From Brenneria corticis (GTDB lineage: Bacteria; Pseudomonadota; Gammaproteobacteria; Enterobacterales; Enterobacteriaceae), in contig NZ_KZ819083.1 in NCBI RefSeq assembly GCF_003115855.1, positions 1 through 64,000 of the forward strand: DNA of 64,000 nt, in the 5' to 3' direction. This document shows positions 8,680 to 16,637 of the stretch, one piece after another; position 1 is the first letter of the stretch, and each line of letters opens with the position of its first letter. The translations under genes and the position numbers were made by a program. Below the pieces are notes generated by a model that saw nothing but the letters and a program-made list of their open reading frames with translations, did no database searches and was not told the origin of the DNA.

Positions 8680-8943
8680 GCGCCTTACTCCCCCATAACT
8701 ATAAAATTCAGTAATCAGTTCAGACATTTGTGCCTCACATCCCTAGCAGCATAGCTGAGATCGGGCATGTTGTTCGTCAGTCGGAACGAGAAAGGCGCCT
8801 TTTGTTCATCAATTGGCGCATAAGTAAAACCGGAGAGACAAAAAACGTCGCCTGATGCCAGCAATATCAGCAAGTTCGTACCAGACAACCGTTGTATTGA
8901 AATCATATCTTCCCGACAACAAAACCAGCGTACGGCAACCGTA

Positions 8944-9570
8944 TCAGGCTAATTCGCCTTTGACTAGCGGAACAAACCGAACTGCTTCAACCGTTTGGAT
9001 AATAAACTCACCCGCATGGCGTTGAACCACCTGCAACGTTTGCGACCGCTCGCCAACCGGTAGAACCATCACGCCGCCTTCATCCAGTTGATCCAGCAAC
9101 GCCCGGGGAATTTCAGGCGGCGCGGCGGTGACGATAATGGCGTCAAAAGGCCCGCGCGACGCCCAGCCCTGCCAGCCGTCGCCATGACGGGTGGAGACAT
9201 TATGCAAATCGAGCTGTTTAAGACGACGTTTGGCCTGCCACTGAAGTCCCTTAATCCGCTCGACGGAACAGACGTGCTTGACCAGATGCGCCAGGATCGC
9301 CGTTTGATAACCCGACCCTGTGCCGATTTCCAATACGCGGGAAACCGGCGTCAAACCCAATAACTCCGTCATTTTCGCCACCATATAGGGTTGCGAAATC
9401 GTCTGACCGGAGCCTATCGGCAGCGCCGTATTTTCATAAGCTTTATGCTCAAAAGCTTCGTCGACAAAGCGTTCCCTGGGCACGGCTTCTATCGCCCGTA
9501 GCAGGCGCTCATCCTGTATTCCCTGCTGACGCAGCTGCGTCAGCAACGTTTGCATGCGTTTGTTCACCAT
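8944..9570 (-). CDS. pcm: Protein-L-isoaspartate O-methyltransferase
   Basis: Uses S-adenosylmethionine to methylate isoaspartyl residues in aged proteins so that they can be repaired. The 208 residues equal the E. coli length and include the GQTISQPYMVA active-site block (about 55-66) and the SAM-binding motif VLEIGTGSGYQ (79-89). In E. coli pcm overlaps the end of surE. Here the same overlap is still visible (ATGGTGA) but only a short tail of surE remains. Confidence 0.97.
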   Translation of the reverse strand: MVNKRMQTLLTQLRQQGIQDERLLRAIEAVPRERFVDEAFEHKAYENTALPIGSGQTISQPYMVAKMTELLGLTPVSRVLEIGTGSGYQTAILAHLVKHVCSVERIKGLQWQAKRRLKQLDLHNVSTRHGDGWQGWASRGPFDAIIVTAAPPEIPRALLDQLDEGGVMVLPVGERSQTLQVVQRHAGEFIIQTVEAVRFVPLVKGELA

Positions 9571-9632
9571 TCCCCGCTAACCTCTGCCTTGGTTAACCTT
9601 GTCGTCAATGCGCCCTTTTTTCCCGCATGGGA
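9564..9632 (-). pseudogene. surE: Remnant of the 3' end of surE
   Basis: In enterobacteria the order is truD-surE-pcm, but only 127 bp separate truD and pcm here, whereas SurE needs about 250 codons. In the frame that ends TGG TGA across the pcm start codon, the last codons read TKAEVSGEW then stop. SurE proteins of this order end in a comparable tail (E. coli GTQW; a related ending is TEVDGEW from memory of Yersinia) and overlap pcm in exactly this way. Upstream of about 22 codons the frame is stopped. The call as the stump of a deleted surE rests on position, frame and this short similarity. Confidence 0.6.
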
Positions 9633-9697
9633 TCAAAACTGTCGCCGCCGTCATCGTTGTCACAACCATTCGTTCAAGGAAAATAAACCGCGCCACG

Positions 9698-10744
9698 TCA
9701 GTCGATGATATTTATCTCTTGCTGCAGGTTCATTATTTCACGAACCACGCTGGTGGCGAAACTTCCCGCCGGTAACCAGAATTTCAGCTCGACCGTTACC
9801 TCATCCTGCCAGTCCCAACGCATCTGCCGCGGATACAGCAATACCGCCCGACGGGCCGGCTCGACCCGCTCACGCTGCAATAAAGACAGCAGCGTCTCCT
9901 GCCCGACAAGACTTTGCTGCTCAAACAGCAGCGCGTCATCCAGCGAGCCTAATGCGCCATCGCCCGGCAGCGGCGCGGTCACCTGCAGCTCCCCGGCATC
10001 AAGGCGCGTCTGTAACGCGGCCAGCTCATCCGGTTTGGCGACGAACCAACTGCCGCGGCCGGTCAATTGTAAGGCATCGCCGCACAACGCGGTTTTCGCC
10101 CGCTGCTGCGCCAGCCGGATACTGGCGACCTGATTAAACAGGGCGCTGCGGCTGGCGGAAAGATAAAAGCCGCGTTTAGCGCGCTCTTTAACCCGAATGT
10201 CATTGTTTGCCCAGAGTCGGGCCTGTTCAAGGTTATTACCGCCCTTGCCAAAGCGCTGGCTACCGAAATAGTTAGGCACCCCGTCCTGGGCAATCCGCAG
10301 TAAACGAGCATCCACCGCCGCCCGATCGCTTATCTGGCGTAATATCAGCGTAAAATCGTTGCCCTGCAGTGCGCCAATCCGTAATTTACGGCGATGACGC
10401 GCAAATTCAAGCACCTCACAGCCTTCCAGCGTAAAACGGCTAAACTCGGGGGTTTCTTTACCGGGAATATGCAGGCAAAACCATTGCTCCGTCACGGCAT
10501 GGCGGTCTTTCAGACCGGCGTAGCTCACCGCGCGCGCGGGGATGCGGGCAAATTTCGCCAGCGCTTCGGCGACGAACTGCGTATTGCAGCCGCGCTTGCG
10601 AACACGCGTCAGGATATGTTCGCCTTCGCCGTCCGGCTGAAAACCCAAATCCTCAATAACCGTGAAATCTTCCGCCGTGGACTTCAGCGCGCCCGACGCC
10701 TGCGGTTTGCCATGCAGCCAGGTAAGCTGTTCGCCGTTTGTCAT
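9698..10744 (-). CDS. truD: tRNA pseudouridine(13) synthase TruD
   Basis: Converts U13 of tRNA-Glu to pseudouridine. The open frame begins at 10753, but the second ATG (10744) gives MTNGEQLTWLHGK, in exact register with E. coli TruD, and is preceded by a GGTAGG-like site; with it the catalytic aspartate of GLKDRHAVTEQ is D80, as in E. coli. Product 348 residues, ending with the conserved WLPAGSFATSVVREIMN. It begins 3 bp after the ispF stop. Downstream, surE has been lost. Confidence 0.95.
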   Translation of the reverse strand: MTNGEQLTWLHGKPQASGALKSTAEDFTVIEDLGFQPDGEGEHILTRVRKRGCNTQFVAEALAKFARIPARAVSYAGLKDRHAVTEQWFCLHIPGKETPEFSRFTLEGCEVLEFARHRRKLRIGALQGNDFTLILRQISDRAAVDARLLRIAQDGVPNYFGSQRFGKGGNNLEQARLWANNDIRVKERAKRGFYLSASRSALFNQVASIRLAQQRAKTALCGDALQLTGRGSWFVAKPDELAALQTRLDAGELQVTAPLPGDGALGSLDDALLFEQQSLVGQETLLSLLQRERVEPARRAVLLYPRQMRWDWQDEVTVELKFWLPAGSFATSVVREIMNLQQEINIID

Positions 10745-10746
10745 GC

Positions 10747-11244
10747 CTACCATGCGACGATTTCACCCGCTTCGCTTTTCACCAATAACGCCACCGCTTC
10801 ACAGGCGATGCCTTCGCCACGGCCGGTAAATCCAAGCTGTTCGGTAGTGGTGGCTTTTACGTTCACATTATCCATATGGCTTTGCAAATCTTCCGCCAGA
10901 TTGACTCGCATTTGCGCAATATGCGGGGCCATTTTAGGCGCCTGAGCAATAATGGTGACGTCCAGATTACCCAGCCGGTAACCTTTTTCGCTGATGCGCC
11001 CCCAGGCTTCACGCAGCAGGCCGCGGCTGTCGGCGCCTTTAAACGCCGCGTCGGTATCGGGAAACAGCTTGCCGATATCGCCCAGCGCGGCCGCCCCCAG
11101 CAGGGCGTCCGTCACCGCATGCAGCGCGACATCGCCGTCGGAATGCGCCAGCAGCCCCTGAGTATAAGGAATACGCACGCCACCGATCACCAGCGGACCT
11201 TCTCCACCAAATTTATGAACATCAAAACCGTGGCCGATACGCAT
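10747..11244 (-). CDS. ispF: 2-C-methyl-D-erythritol 2,4-cyclodiphosphate synthase
   Basis: Fifth step of the non-mevalonate (MEP) isoprenoid pathway: cyclises CDP-ME 2-phosphate and releases CMP. The metal ligands D8, H10 (GFDVH) and H42 (VALHAVTDALLG) are in place, and the ATTTEQLGFTGRGEGIACEA block of the family is intact. At 165 residues it is a few longer than E. coli IspF (159), through a short extension ending EAGEIVAW. It lies 20 bp after ispD and just ahead of truD in one operon. Confidence 0.97.
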   Translation of the reverse strand: MRIGHGFDVHKFGGEGPLVIGGVRIPYTQGLLAHSDGDVALHAVTDALLGAAALGDIGKLFPDTDAAFKGADSRGLLREAWGRISEKGYRLGNLDVTIIAQAPKMAPHIAQMRVNLAEDLQSHMDNVNVKATTTEQLGFTGRGEGIACEAVALLVKSEAGEIVAW

Positions 11245-11264
11245 CGCGCACTCTCCTTATATAT

Positions 11265-11981
11265 TTATTCAATAGAATTATTATGGTGCAAGTTGGTTAA
11301 ATAAAACGCGGCCAATGCCAAATCTTCCGGGCGGGTTACTTTGATGTTATCCGCTCGCCCGCTGACGATTTGCGGATGATAACCGCAATATTCCAGGGCA
11401 GAGGCTTCGTCGGTTACCGTTGCACCGTCGTGCAGAGCCTGTTGCAAACAGCTTTTCAGTAACGCCAATGGAAACAGCTGCGGCGTCAGGGCATGCCACA
11501 GTTCGCTGCGGTCTACGGTGTGTTCTATCACCGTTCCCGCGCGGCGCTTCATGGTATCACGAACCGGCGCCGCCAGAATTCCACCGACCTCGCTATGCGC
11601 CGTAATACTCAGCAACCGCTCGAGATCGTCCAGATGCAGACAAGGCCGGGCGGCGTCATGCACCAGCACCCAGTCGGCATCGACGATCGTCCGCAGCCCC
11701 GCCAGTACCGAATCGGCGCGCTGCTTGCCGCCGTTCACCACGCTGACGCGCGGATCGGCGGCAATGGGCAAGGAATAAAAATGGCTATCCTCAGGGCTGA
11801 TGGCGACGATCGCCCGGGCAACGCGCGGATGAGACAATAATGCCTCGATGGCATGCTCAAGAATGGTTTTATTACCGATGGTCAGATACTGTTTGGGGCG
11901 ATCGCTTTGCATCCTGCTGCCGTTACCGGCAGCGGGTAAGACAGCAACAACCTCTGGCTGAAAAGCAATCTGTTTTAGCAT
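11265..11981 (-). CDS. ispD: 2-C-methyl-D-erythritol 4-phosphate cytidylyltransferase
   Basis: Third step of the MEP pathway, joining CTP and methylerythritol phosphate. The 238-residue product has the nucleotidyltransferase loop AAGNGSRMQSDRPKQY (about 17-32), the VHDAARP motif and TDEASALE near residue 190. It starts 3 bp after ftsB stops and continues into ispF and truD, the conserved enterobacterial ftsB-ispD-ispF-truD string. Confidence 0.97.
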   Translation of the reverse strand: MLKQIAFQPEVVAVLPAAGNGSRMQSDRPKQYLTIGNKTILEHAIEALLSHPRVARAIVAISPEDSHFYSLPIAADPRVSVVNGGKQRADSVLAGLRTIVDADWVLVHDAARPCLHLDDLERLLSITAHSEVGGILAAPVRDTMKRRAGTVIEHTVDRSELWHALTPQLFPLALLKSCLQQALHDGATVTDEASALEYCGYHPQIVSGRADNIKVTRPEDLALAAFYLTNLHHNNSIE

Positions 11982-11984
11982 TGG

Positions 11985-12311
11985 TTAGCGTGGCGTATTG
12001 TTAGGTAAAGATGACGGGGTCGTGGCAGTGCGGCGCCCGGATTCCGGCACCAGGCGATAGAAGCTTTCACCGGGCTTAATCATGCCCAGCTCATTGCGCG
12101 CGCGCTCTTCAATCGCTTCCTGACCGCCGTTCAGGTCATCGATTTCGGCAAAAAGTTGTTCGTTACGGGCTTTCAGTTTGGCATTGTTCCCCTGCTGGAC
12201 AACAACGTCCGCGTTAACCCGCACATGGTCATGGACACCATTCTTCCCCAGCCACAGCGAATACTGCAGCCAGCCAAGTAATATTAATAACAACAGCGTA
12301 AGTTTTCCCAT
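11985..12311 (-). CDS. ftsB: Cell division protein FtsB
   Basis: Small bitopic inner-membrane protein of the FtsQLB complex that links early and late divisome assembly and signals septal wall synthesis. The 108 residues contain an N-terminal transmembrane segment (about 3-21, MGKLTLLLLILLGWLQYSLW) followed by a coiled coil (about 30-70, NNAKLKARNEQLFAEIDDL). The C-terminal tail is low complexity. Confidence 0.95.
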   Translation of the reverse strand: MGKLTLLLLILLGWLQYSLWLGKNGVHDHVRVNADVVVQQGNNAKLKARNEQLFAEIDDLNGGQEAIEERARNELGMIKPGESFYRLVPESGRRTATTPSSLPNNTPR

Positions 12312-12423
12312 CCCGCCCCCTGAAAAGCCGCCTAATCATCCCATAACTTTCGCTTTGACTCCACACTGTGTGACGAGATCCTTTTCTGGCAACAAGACGA
12401 ATTGTATAGAACAGGGAGAAATC

Positions 12424-12489
12424 ATGGCGTTGTTAAAAAGTATGTTCTCAGTTCAATTGATAGGCATAGGGATTATCGTGATGAGATGA
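12424..12489 (+). CDS. Possible 21-residue hydrophobic peptide
   Basis: A short frame, MALLKSMFSVQLIGIGIIVMR, starts 5-6 bases after a good ribosome-binding site (AGGGAGAAATC) and has one hydrophobic stretch (about residues 8-20) between basic residues, like small membrane peptides or type I toxins. A poor candidate -10 (TATAGA, 12405-12410) lies upstream. It is divergent from ftsB and its last 17 bases overlap the end of the convergent orphan gene 12473-13075. No family was recognised; it could be chance. Confidence 0.35.
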   Translation: MALLKSMFSVQLIGIGIIVMR

Positions 12490-13075
12490 CGTGTTGATTC
12501 AACTTTAATAATTTTCTCCATGCTCGGTTATGTAACATATAACTCAACATCGAAAAAAAAGCTTTCGAGTTGATGCAACAAAAACTGATACTGATAAACG
12601 CCATCCCCAGAAGCGCGCTCAACAAATACATCCCCGAAGAAGGCTCATCATTAAAATAGTCAGCCAATGATTTTATCAAATAAATTATCGAGCAAAGAAG
12701 TGTTACCTGCGCCAGGAAAATGTGCGCTTTTACCGCGCTCATGGAGCCACGAGCTATCATAAAAACGATAACGCTATTCGCTCCCGCGAAAACAAGCGCT
12801 ACAGGGACGATATAAGCAAACAGGGTGTAGGGAGGCAACGATAACCAAGCCAGAATCGCCGACCATAAAGACAATTGAGGTATGGAGAAGCTCAAAATCA
12901 TGAACAATACGCTGAAAATCAGAGGAACACCGATGGTGTGCATCCCGATTGGCATCCCCATTTCCGCCATGAGACGATCTTTGAGCATCACCAACTCATC
13001 CCGCTTGGCACTCTTGATCGCCGCTTCAGCCTCTTTACAATGTTGAAGGCGCGCTTTGCATGCTTTAGTTAACAT
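12473..13075 (-). CDS. Uncharacterised four-helix membrane protein
   Basis: Not recognised. The 200-residue product starts with a charged, lysine/glutamate-rich helix (about 1-38), then has about four hydrophobic segments near residues 47-64, 82-108, 117-133 and 148-168, and ends in a basic tail. RBS TAAGGA lies 7 bases ahead of the ATG. It sits between ftsB and ygbE, which are direct neighbours in E. coli, and its sequence is visibly richer in A and T than the flanking cys and isp genes. Position and composition suggest a gene gained in this lineage. No catalytic motif is visible and no function is proposed. Confidence 0.7.
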   Translation of the reverse strand: MLTKACKARLQHCKEAEAAIKSAKRDELVMLKDRLMAEMGMPIGMHTIGVPLIFSVLFMILSFSIPQLSLWSAILAWLSLPPYTLFAYIVPVALVFAGANSVIVFMIARGSMSAVKAHIFLAQVTLLCSIIYLIKSLADYFNDEPSSGMYLLSALLGMAFISISFCCINSKAFFSMLSYMLHNRAWRKLLKLNQHVISSR

Positions 13076-13239
13076 TTTTCGTCCTTAGTTAGCAGAGAAG
13101 GATTGGATCGTGCCAATCACATATTTTCCCCCCTGTGCTAAATTTTGCGGATGACGAATATTGCCCCACAGGCAAATGCTGTTGAAGTAATCTCTGTTGC
13201 AAGGAAATGAGATGAGATGGTATCCGCTTTGATTTGGCA

Positions 13240-13569
13240 TCACCAGCCGGTAAGAAAAGAGAAAACCAGCCAGTACAGGGAAATGACCGACAGCCCTGTC
13301 GTCGCCAGGGTAGACCAGGGGTTACCGCCCAGCATAAAACCGCATCCCATCCCCACCAGGACCGACAGCGGCATCAGCGCCAGAAAAAACGGCCAGGTAT
13401 AGAGCATAAAGAAAAACGTGGCGTTGGGGCCGTAAATAATAAAGGGAATAGCGAACGCCAGCCAATAAAAAGAAAAACCGGCAACGGTTCCGATAAACGG
13501 ATGCGGGATGCCGTCGTCGTCCCGCACCGCTCTGGTCTTGCCGATCGTTAGCTGAGTGGCATTTTGCAT
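13240..13569 (-). CDS. ygbE: DUF3561 inner-membrane protein YgbE
   Basis: Function unknown. The 109-residue protein has about three hydrophobic segments (near 27-45, 50-75 and 85-107) and belongs to the DUF3561 family found downstream of cysC in enterobacteria. RBS GGGGGGAA precedes the ATG. It is separated from cysC by 49 bp containing a hairpin, so it may be cotranscribed at a reduced level with the cysGDNC operon. Confidence 0.85.
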   Translation of the reverse strand: MQNATQLTIGKTRAVRDDDGIPHPFIGTVAGFSFYWLAFAIPFIIYGPNATFFFMLYTWPFFLALMPLSVLVGMGCGFMLGGNPWSTLATTGLSVISLYWLVFSFLTGW

Positions 13570-13591
13570 AATTTCCCCCCTTATTTATCCT

Positions 13592-13609
13592 CCTCGCCCA
13601 AAGGCGAGG
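13592..13609 (-). other. Hairpin between cysC and ygbE
   Basis: Seven-base-pair inverted repeat CCTCGCC / GGCGAGG with a four-base loop. There is no T tract, so it may be an mRNA stability or attenuation structure and not a terminator. Confidence 0.6.
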
Positions 13610-13618
13610 AAGAAAACA

Positions 13619-14248
13619 TCAGAGGTTGATAATAGCCCGCCGGCTGAGCAGATCTAATAGTTGGCCGGTCAAATTTGTTACCAATTGTTCGCCGTCCAGA
13701 TGAAGATCCGGCGCGTCCGGCGCTTCATAAACCGAGTCGATTCCGGTGAAATTACGCAGCTCTCCCGCCCGCGCCTTTTTGTATAGCCCTTTCGGATCGC
13801 GGGCCTCGCAGGTCGCCAGGGGCGTATCGACGAAGACTTCGATAAACTGCCCCTCGGCCAGCAGGTCCTGCACCATTTTACGTTCCGCGCGGTGGGGCGA
13901 GATAAAGGCCGTCAGCACCACCAGGCCGGCGTCCACCATCAGTTTGGCGACTTCGCCGACGCGGCGGATATTCTCCCGCCGATCGTCATCGCTAAAGCCC
14001 AAATCGCGGCACAGGCCGTGACGGACGTTATCGCCATCCAGCAAATAGGTGCTGACGCCATGTTGATGCAGCGCCTGCTCCAGCGCGCCGGCCAGCGTCG
14101 ATTTACCCGAACCGGAAAGCCCGGTGAACCAGATAACCACGCCCCGGTGGCCGTGCAGACGCTCGCGCTCCTGACGCGACACAACGTGCGGATGCCAGAT
14201 GACGTTCTCATCGGCGGGCGGCGGTGAAGTCGGCGGGCGTCGGGACAT
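13619..14248 (-). CDS. cysC: Adenylyl-sulfate kinase
   Basis: Phosphorylates APS to PAPS, the second step of sulfate activation. The 209-residue protein has the P-loop GLSGSGKST (43-51) and the FISPHRAER block that carries the phosphorylated serine. The N-terminus has a short proline-rich extension compared with E. coli (201 residues). Its start codon shares one base with the cysN stop (TAATG), so translation is coupled. Confidence 0.97.
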   Translation of the reverse strand: MSRRPPTSPPPADENVIWHPHVVSRQERERLHGHRGVVIWFTGLSGSGKSTLAGALEQALHQHGVSTYLLDGDNVRHGLCRDLGFSDDDRRENIRRVGEVAKLMVDAGLVVLTAFISPHRAERKMVQDLLAEGQFIEVFVDTPLATCEARDPKGLYKKARAGELRNFTGIDSVYEAPDAPDLHLDGEQLVTNLTGQLLDLLSRRAIINL

Positions 14249-15708
14249 TATTTCCCTCCCAGCAGGTCACGGGCGCCCCAATGCGGGAAGTGGCGGCGCA
14301 CCAGCGCATTCAGCTCCAGCTCAAAGGCGCTGTAAGCCCCAGGTTCCTGGTAGGTCTGTTCAATGACCTCGCGCACCAGCCCGGCGCCTACGGTGACGTT
14401 GCTCAGGCGATCGATCAGGATCATGCCGCCGGTAACGTGATTCTGCTGATAGTTGTCCAGCACCAGAGGTTCGTCAAACGTCAGTTCAACCAGCCCGATG
14501 CCGTTCAGCGGCAGATTTTCCGCCACCCGCTGCGTCAGGGTATTGATTTCAACCTGATACTGGATATTCTCGACCCGGGCGCGGGCTTTCTTGCCGCCGA
14601 CCTTGATGTCGTAACTCTGCCCCGGCACCAGCGGCTGTTCCGCCATCCAGACGATATCCACCAGCGCATTCTGCACCGCCTTCAGGGTTTCGCCGCCATC
14701 AACCAGCAGATCGCCGCGGCTGACGTCGATTTCATCCGCCAGCACCAGGGTAATGGCTTCGCCGGCCTGCGCCTGCTGCAGGTCGCCGTCAAAGGTGACG
14801 ATGCGGCTGACGGTCGATTCCACCCCGGAAGGCAGCGCTTTAACCCGTTGTCCCACCTGTATCGTGCCGGACGCCAGGGTGCCGGCGTAGCCGCGGAAGT
14901 CGAGATTCGGGCGGTTCACGTACTGCACCGGGAAACGCATCGGCAGCTTGAGGCTGCGCTGCGCCACGTTGACCGTTTCCAGCACGTCCAGCAGCGTCGG
15001 GCCGCTGTACCAGCTCATCGCGGCGCTCGGCGTGGCGACGTTATCCCCGTCCAGCGCGGAGATCGGCACAAAGGTGATGTTCAGATCGGTGGGCAACTGC
15101 TGGGCGAAATCCAGATAGTCCTGTTTGAACTGTTCAAATACCGCCTGCTGATAATCCACCAGATCCATTTTGTTTACCGCGACCACCAGATCGCGGATCC
15201 CCAGCAGGGTGGCGATAAAGCTGTGCCGCCGGGTCTGATCGAGCACGCCCTTGCGCGCATCGATCAGCAGGATCGCCAGTTCGCAGGTGGAGGCGCCCGT
15301 CGCCATATTGCGGGTGTACTGCTCATGCCCCGGCGTATCGGCAATAATGAATTTGCGTTTTTCCGTCGAGAAATAGCGGTAGGCGACATCAATGGTAATG
15401 CCCTGCTCGCGCTCCGCCTGCAGGCCGTCCACCAGCAAGGCCAGATCCAGCTTTTCCCCCTGCGTGCCCAAACGCTTGCTGTCGCTGTGCAGCGTGGTGA
15501 GCTGATCTTCGTAAATCTGCCGGGTATCGTGCAGTAAACGGCCGATCAGGGTACTTTTACCGTCGTCGACGCTGCCGCAGGTCAGAAAACGCAGCAGGGT
15601 TTTGTCCTGCTGAGCGTGCAGATAGGCTTCGACGCCCCCCTGCTCAGCAATCTGTTTCGCAATTACACTATTTTTTACAACCGTATCTTTTGCCACAACC
15701 TGGTTCAT
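14248..15708 (-). CDS. cysN: Sulfate adenylyltransferase subunit 1 (GTPase)
   Basis: Regulatory GTPase of ATP sulfurylase; GTP hydrolysis drives APS formation by CysD. The 486-residue product shows elongation-factor-like G motifs: GSVDDGKS (45-52), DTPGHEQYTRN and NKMDL, followed by beta-barrel domains. It follows cysD by 11 bp in the cysGDNC operon. Confidence 0.97.
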   Translation of the reverse strand: MNQVVAKDTVVKNSVIAKQIAEQGGVEAYLHAQQDKTLLRFLTCGSVDDGKSTLIGRLLHDTRQIYEDQLTTLHSDSKRLGTQGEKLDLALLVDGLQAEREQGITIDVAYRYFSTEKRKFIIADTPGHEQYTRNMATGASTCELAILLIDARKGVLDQTRRHSFIATLLGIRDLVVAVNKMDLVDYQQAVFEQFKQDYLDFAQQLPTDLNITFVPISALDGDNVATPSAAMSWYSGPTLLDVLETVNVAQRSLKLPMRFPVQYVNRPNLDFRGYAGTLASGTIQVGQRVKALPSGVESTVSRIVTFDGDLQQAQAGEAITLVLADEIDVSRGDLLVDGGETLKAVQNALVDIVWMAEQPLVPGQSYDIKVGGKKARARVENIQYQVEINTLTQRVAENLPLNGIGLVELTFDEPLVLDNYQQNHVTGGMILIDRLSNVTVGAGLVREVIEQTYQEPGAYSAFELELNALVRRHFPHWGARDLLGGK

Positions 15709-15719
15709 TCGACGACTCC

Positions 15720-16628
15720 TCAGAAATACCCTTGACGCTTTTTCAACTCCATTGAACCGGACTGATCGCGGTCAATCATCCGTCCCTGGCGCTCGCTGGT
15801 GGTGGAAATCAGCATCTCTTCGATAATTTCCGGCAGCGTTTGCGCGTTGGATTCCACCGCGCCGGTCAGCGGCCAGCAGCCCAGGGTGCGGAAACGCACC
15901 ATGCGCTGTTCGATCACTTCGCCCGGTTGCAGGTCGATACGGTCGTCATCCACCATCAGCAGCATGCCGTCGCGTTCCAGAACCGGCCGCTCGGCGGCCA
16001 GATAGAGCGGAACAATATCGATGTTTTCCAGATAGATGTACTGCCAGATATCCAGCTCGGTCCAGTTGGACAGCGGGAATACGCGAATGCTTTCGCCCTT
16101 GTTGATTTGGCCGTTGTAGTTATGCCACAGCTCCGGGCGCTGACTCTTGGGATCCCAGCGGTGAAAACGGTCGCGGAACGAATAAATACGCTCTTTGGCG
16201 CGGGATTTTTCCTCATCGCGCCGCGCGCCGCCGAAAGCGGCGTCAAAGCCGTATTTATCCAGCGCCTGCTTTAATCCCTCGGTTTTCATGATATCGGTAT
16301 GCTTGGCGCTGCCGTGGATAAACGGGTTGATGCCGAGCGCCTCGCCCTGCGGGTTACGGTGCACCAGCAGCTCGCAGCCGTACGCTTTCGCCGTGCGGTC
16401 GCGAAATTCATACATTTCACGGAATTTCCAGCCGGTATCCACATGCAGCAAGGGGAACGGCAGCGATCCGGGAAAGAATGCCTTACGCGCCAGATGCAGC
16501 ATGACCGAAGAGTCTTTACCGATAGAATACATCATCACCGGGTTGGCGAACTCCGCCGCCACCTCGCGGATGATATGAATGCTCTCGGCCTCTAACTGCC
16601 GTAAATGAGTAAGTCGTTTCTCGTCCAT
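15720..16628 (-). CDS. cysD: Sulfate adenylyltransferase subunit 2
   Basis: Catalytic subunit of ATP sulfurylase, adenylating sulfate in the cytoplasm. It carries the PP-loop-like motif SIGKDSSVML and the conserved block AAFGGARRDEEKSRAKER. Two in-frame ATGs exist; 16628 is chosen because TAAGGA lies 6 bases upstream of it, whereas 16634 abuts that same site, and because it gives 302 residues in register with E. coli CysD. It is 9 bp from cysG. Confidence 0.97.
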   Translation of the reverse strand: MDEKRLTHLRQLEAESIHIIREVAAEFANPVMMYSIGKDSSVMLHLARKAFFPGSLPFPLLHVDTGWKFREMYEFRDRTAKAYGCELLVHRNPQGEALGINPFIHGSAKHTDIMKTEGLKQALDKYGFDAAFGGARRDEEKSRAKERIYSFRDRFHRWDPKSQRPELWHNYNGQINKGESIRVFPLSNWTELDIWQYIYLENIDIVPLYLAAERPVLERDGMLLMVDDDRIDLQPGEVIEQRMVRFRTLGCWPLTGAVESNAQTLPEIIEEMLISTTSERQGRMIDRDQSGSMELKKRQGYF

Positions 16629-16637
16629 AACCATTCC

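Noticed and set aside
8715..8906. A 63-codon minus-strand frame in the pcm-nlpD gap
   Set aside because: No ribosome-binding site of note, no recognisable family, and it fills a known regulatory gap; insufficient support.
14224..15537. A 437-codon open frame opposite cysN
   Set aside because: Shadow of a conserved GTPase gene; translation shows no family features.
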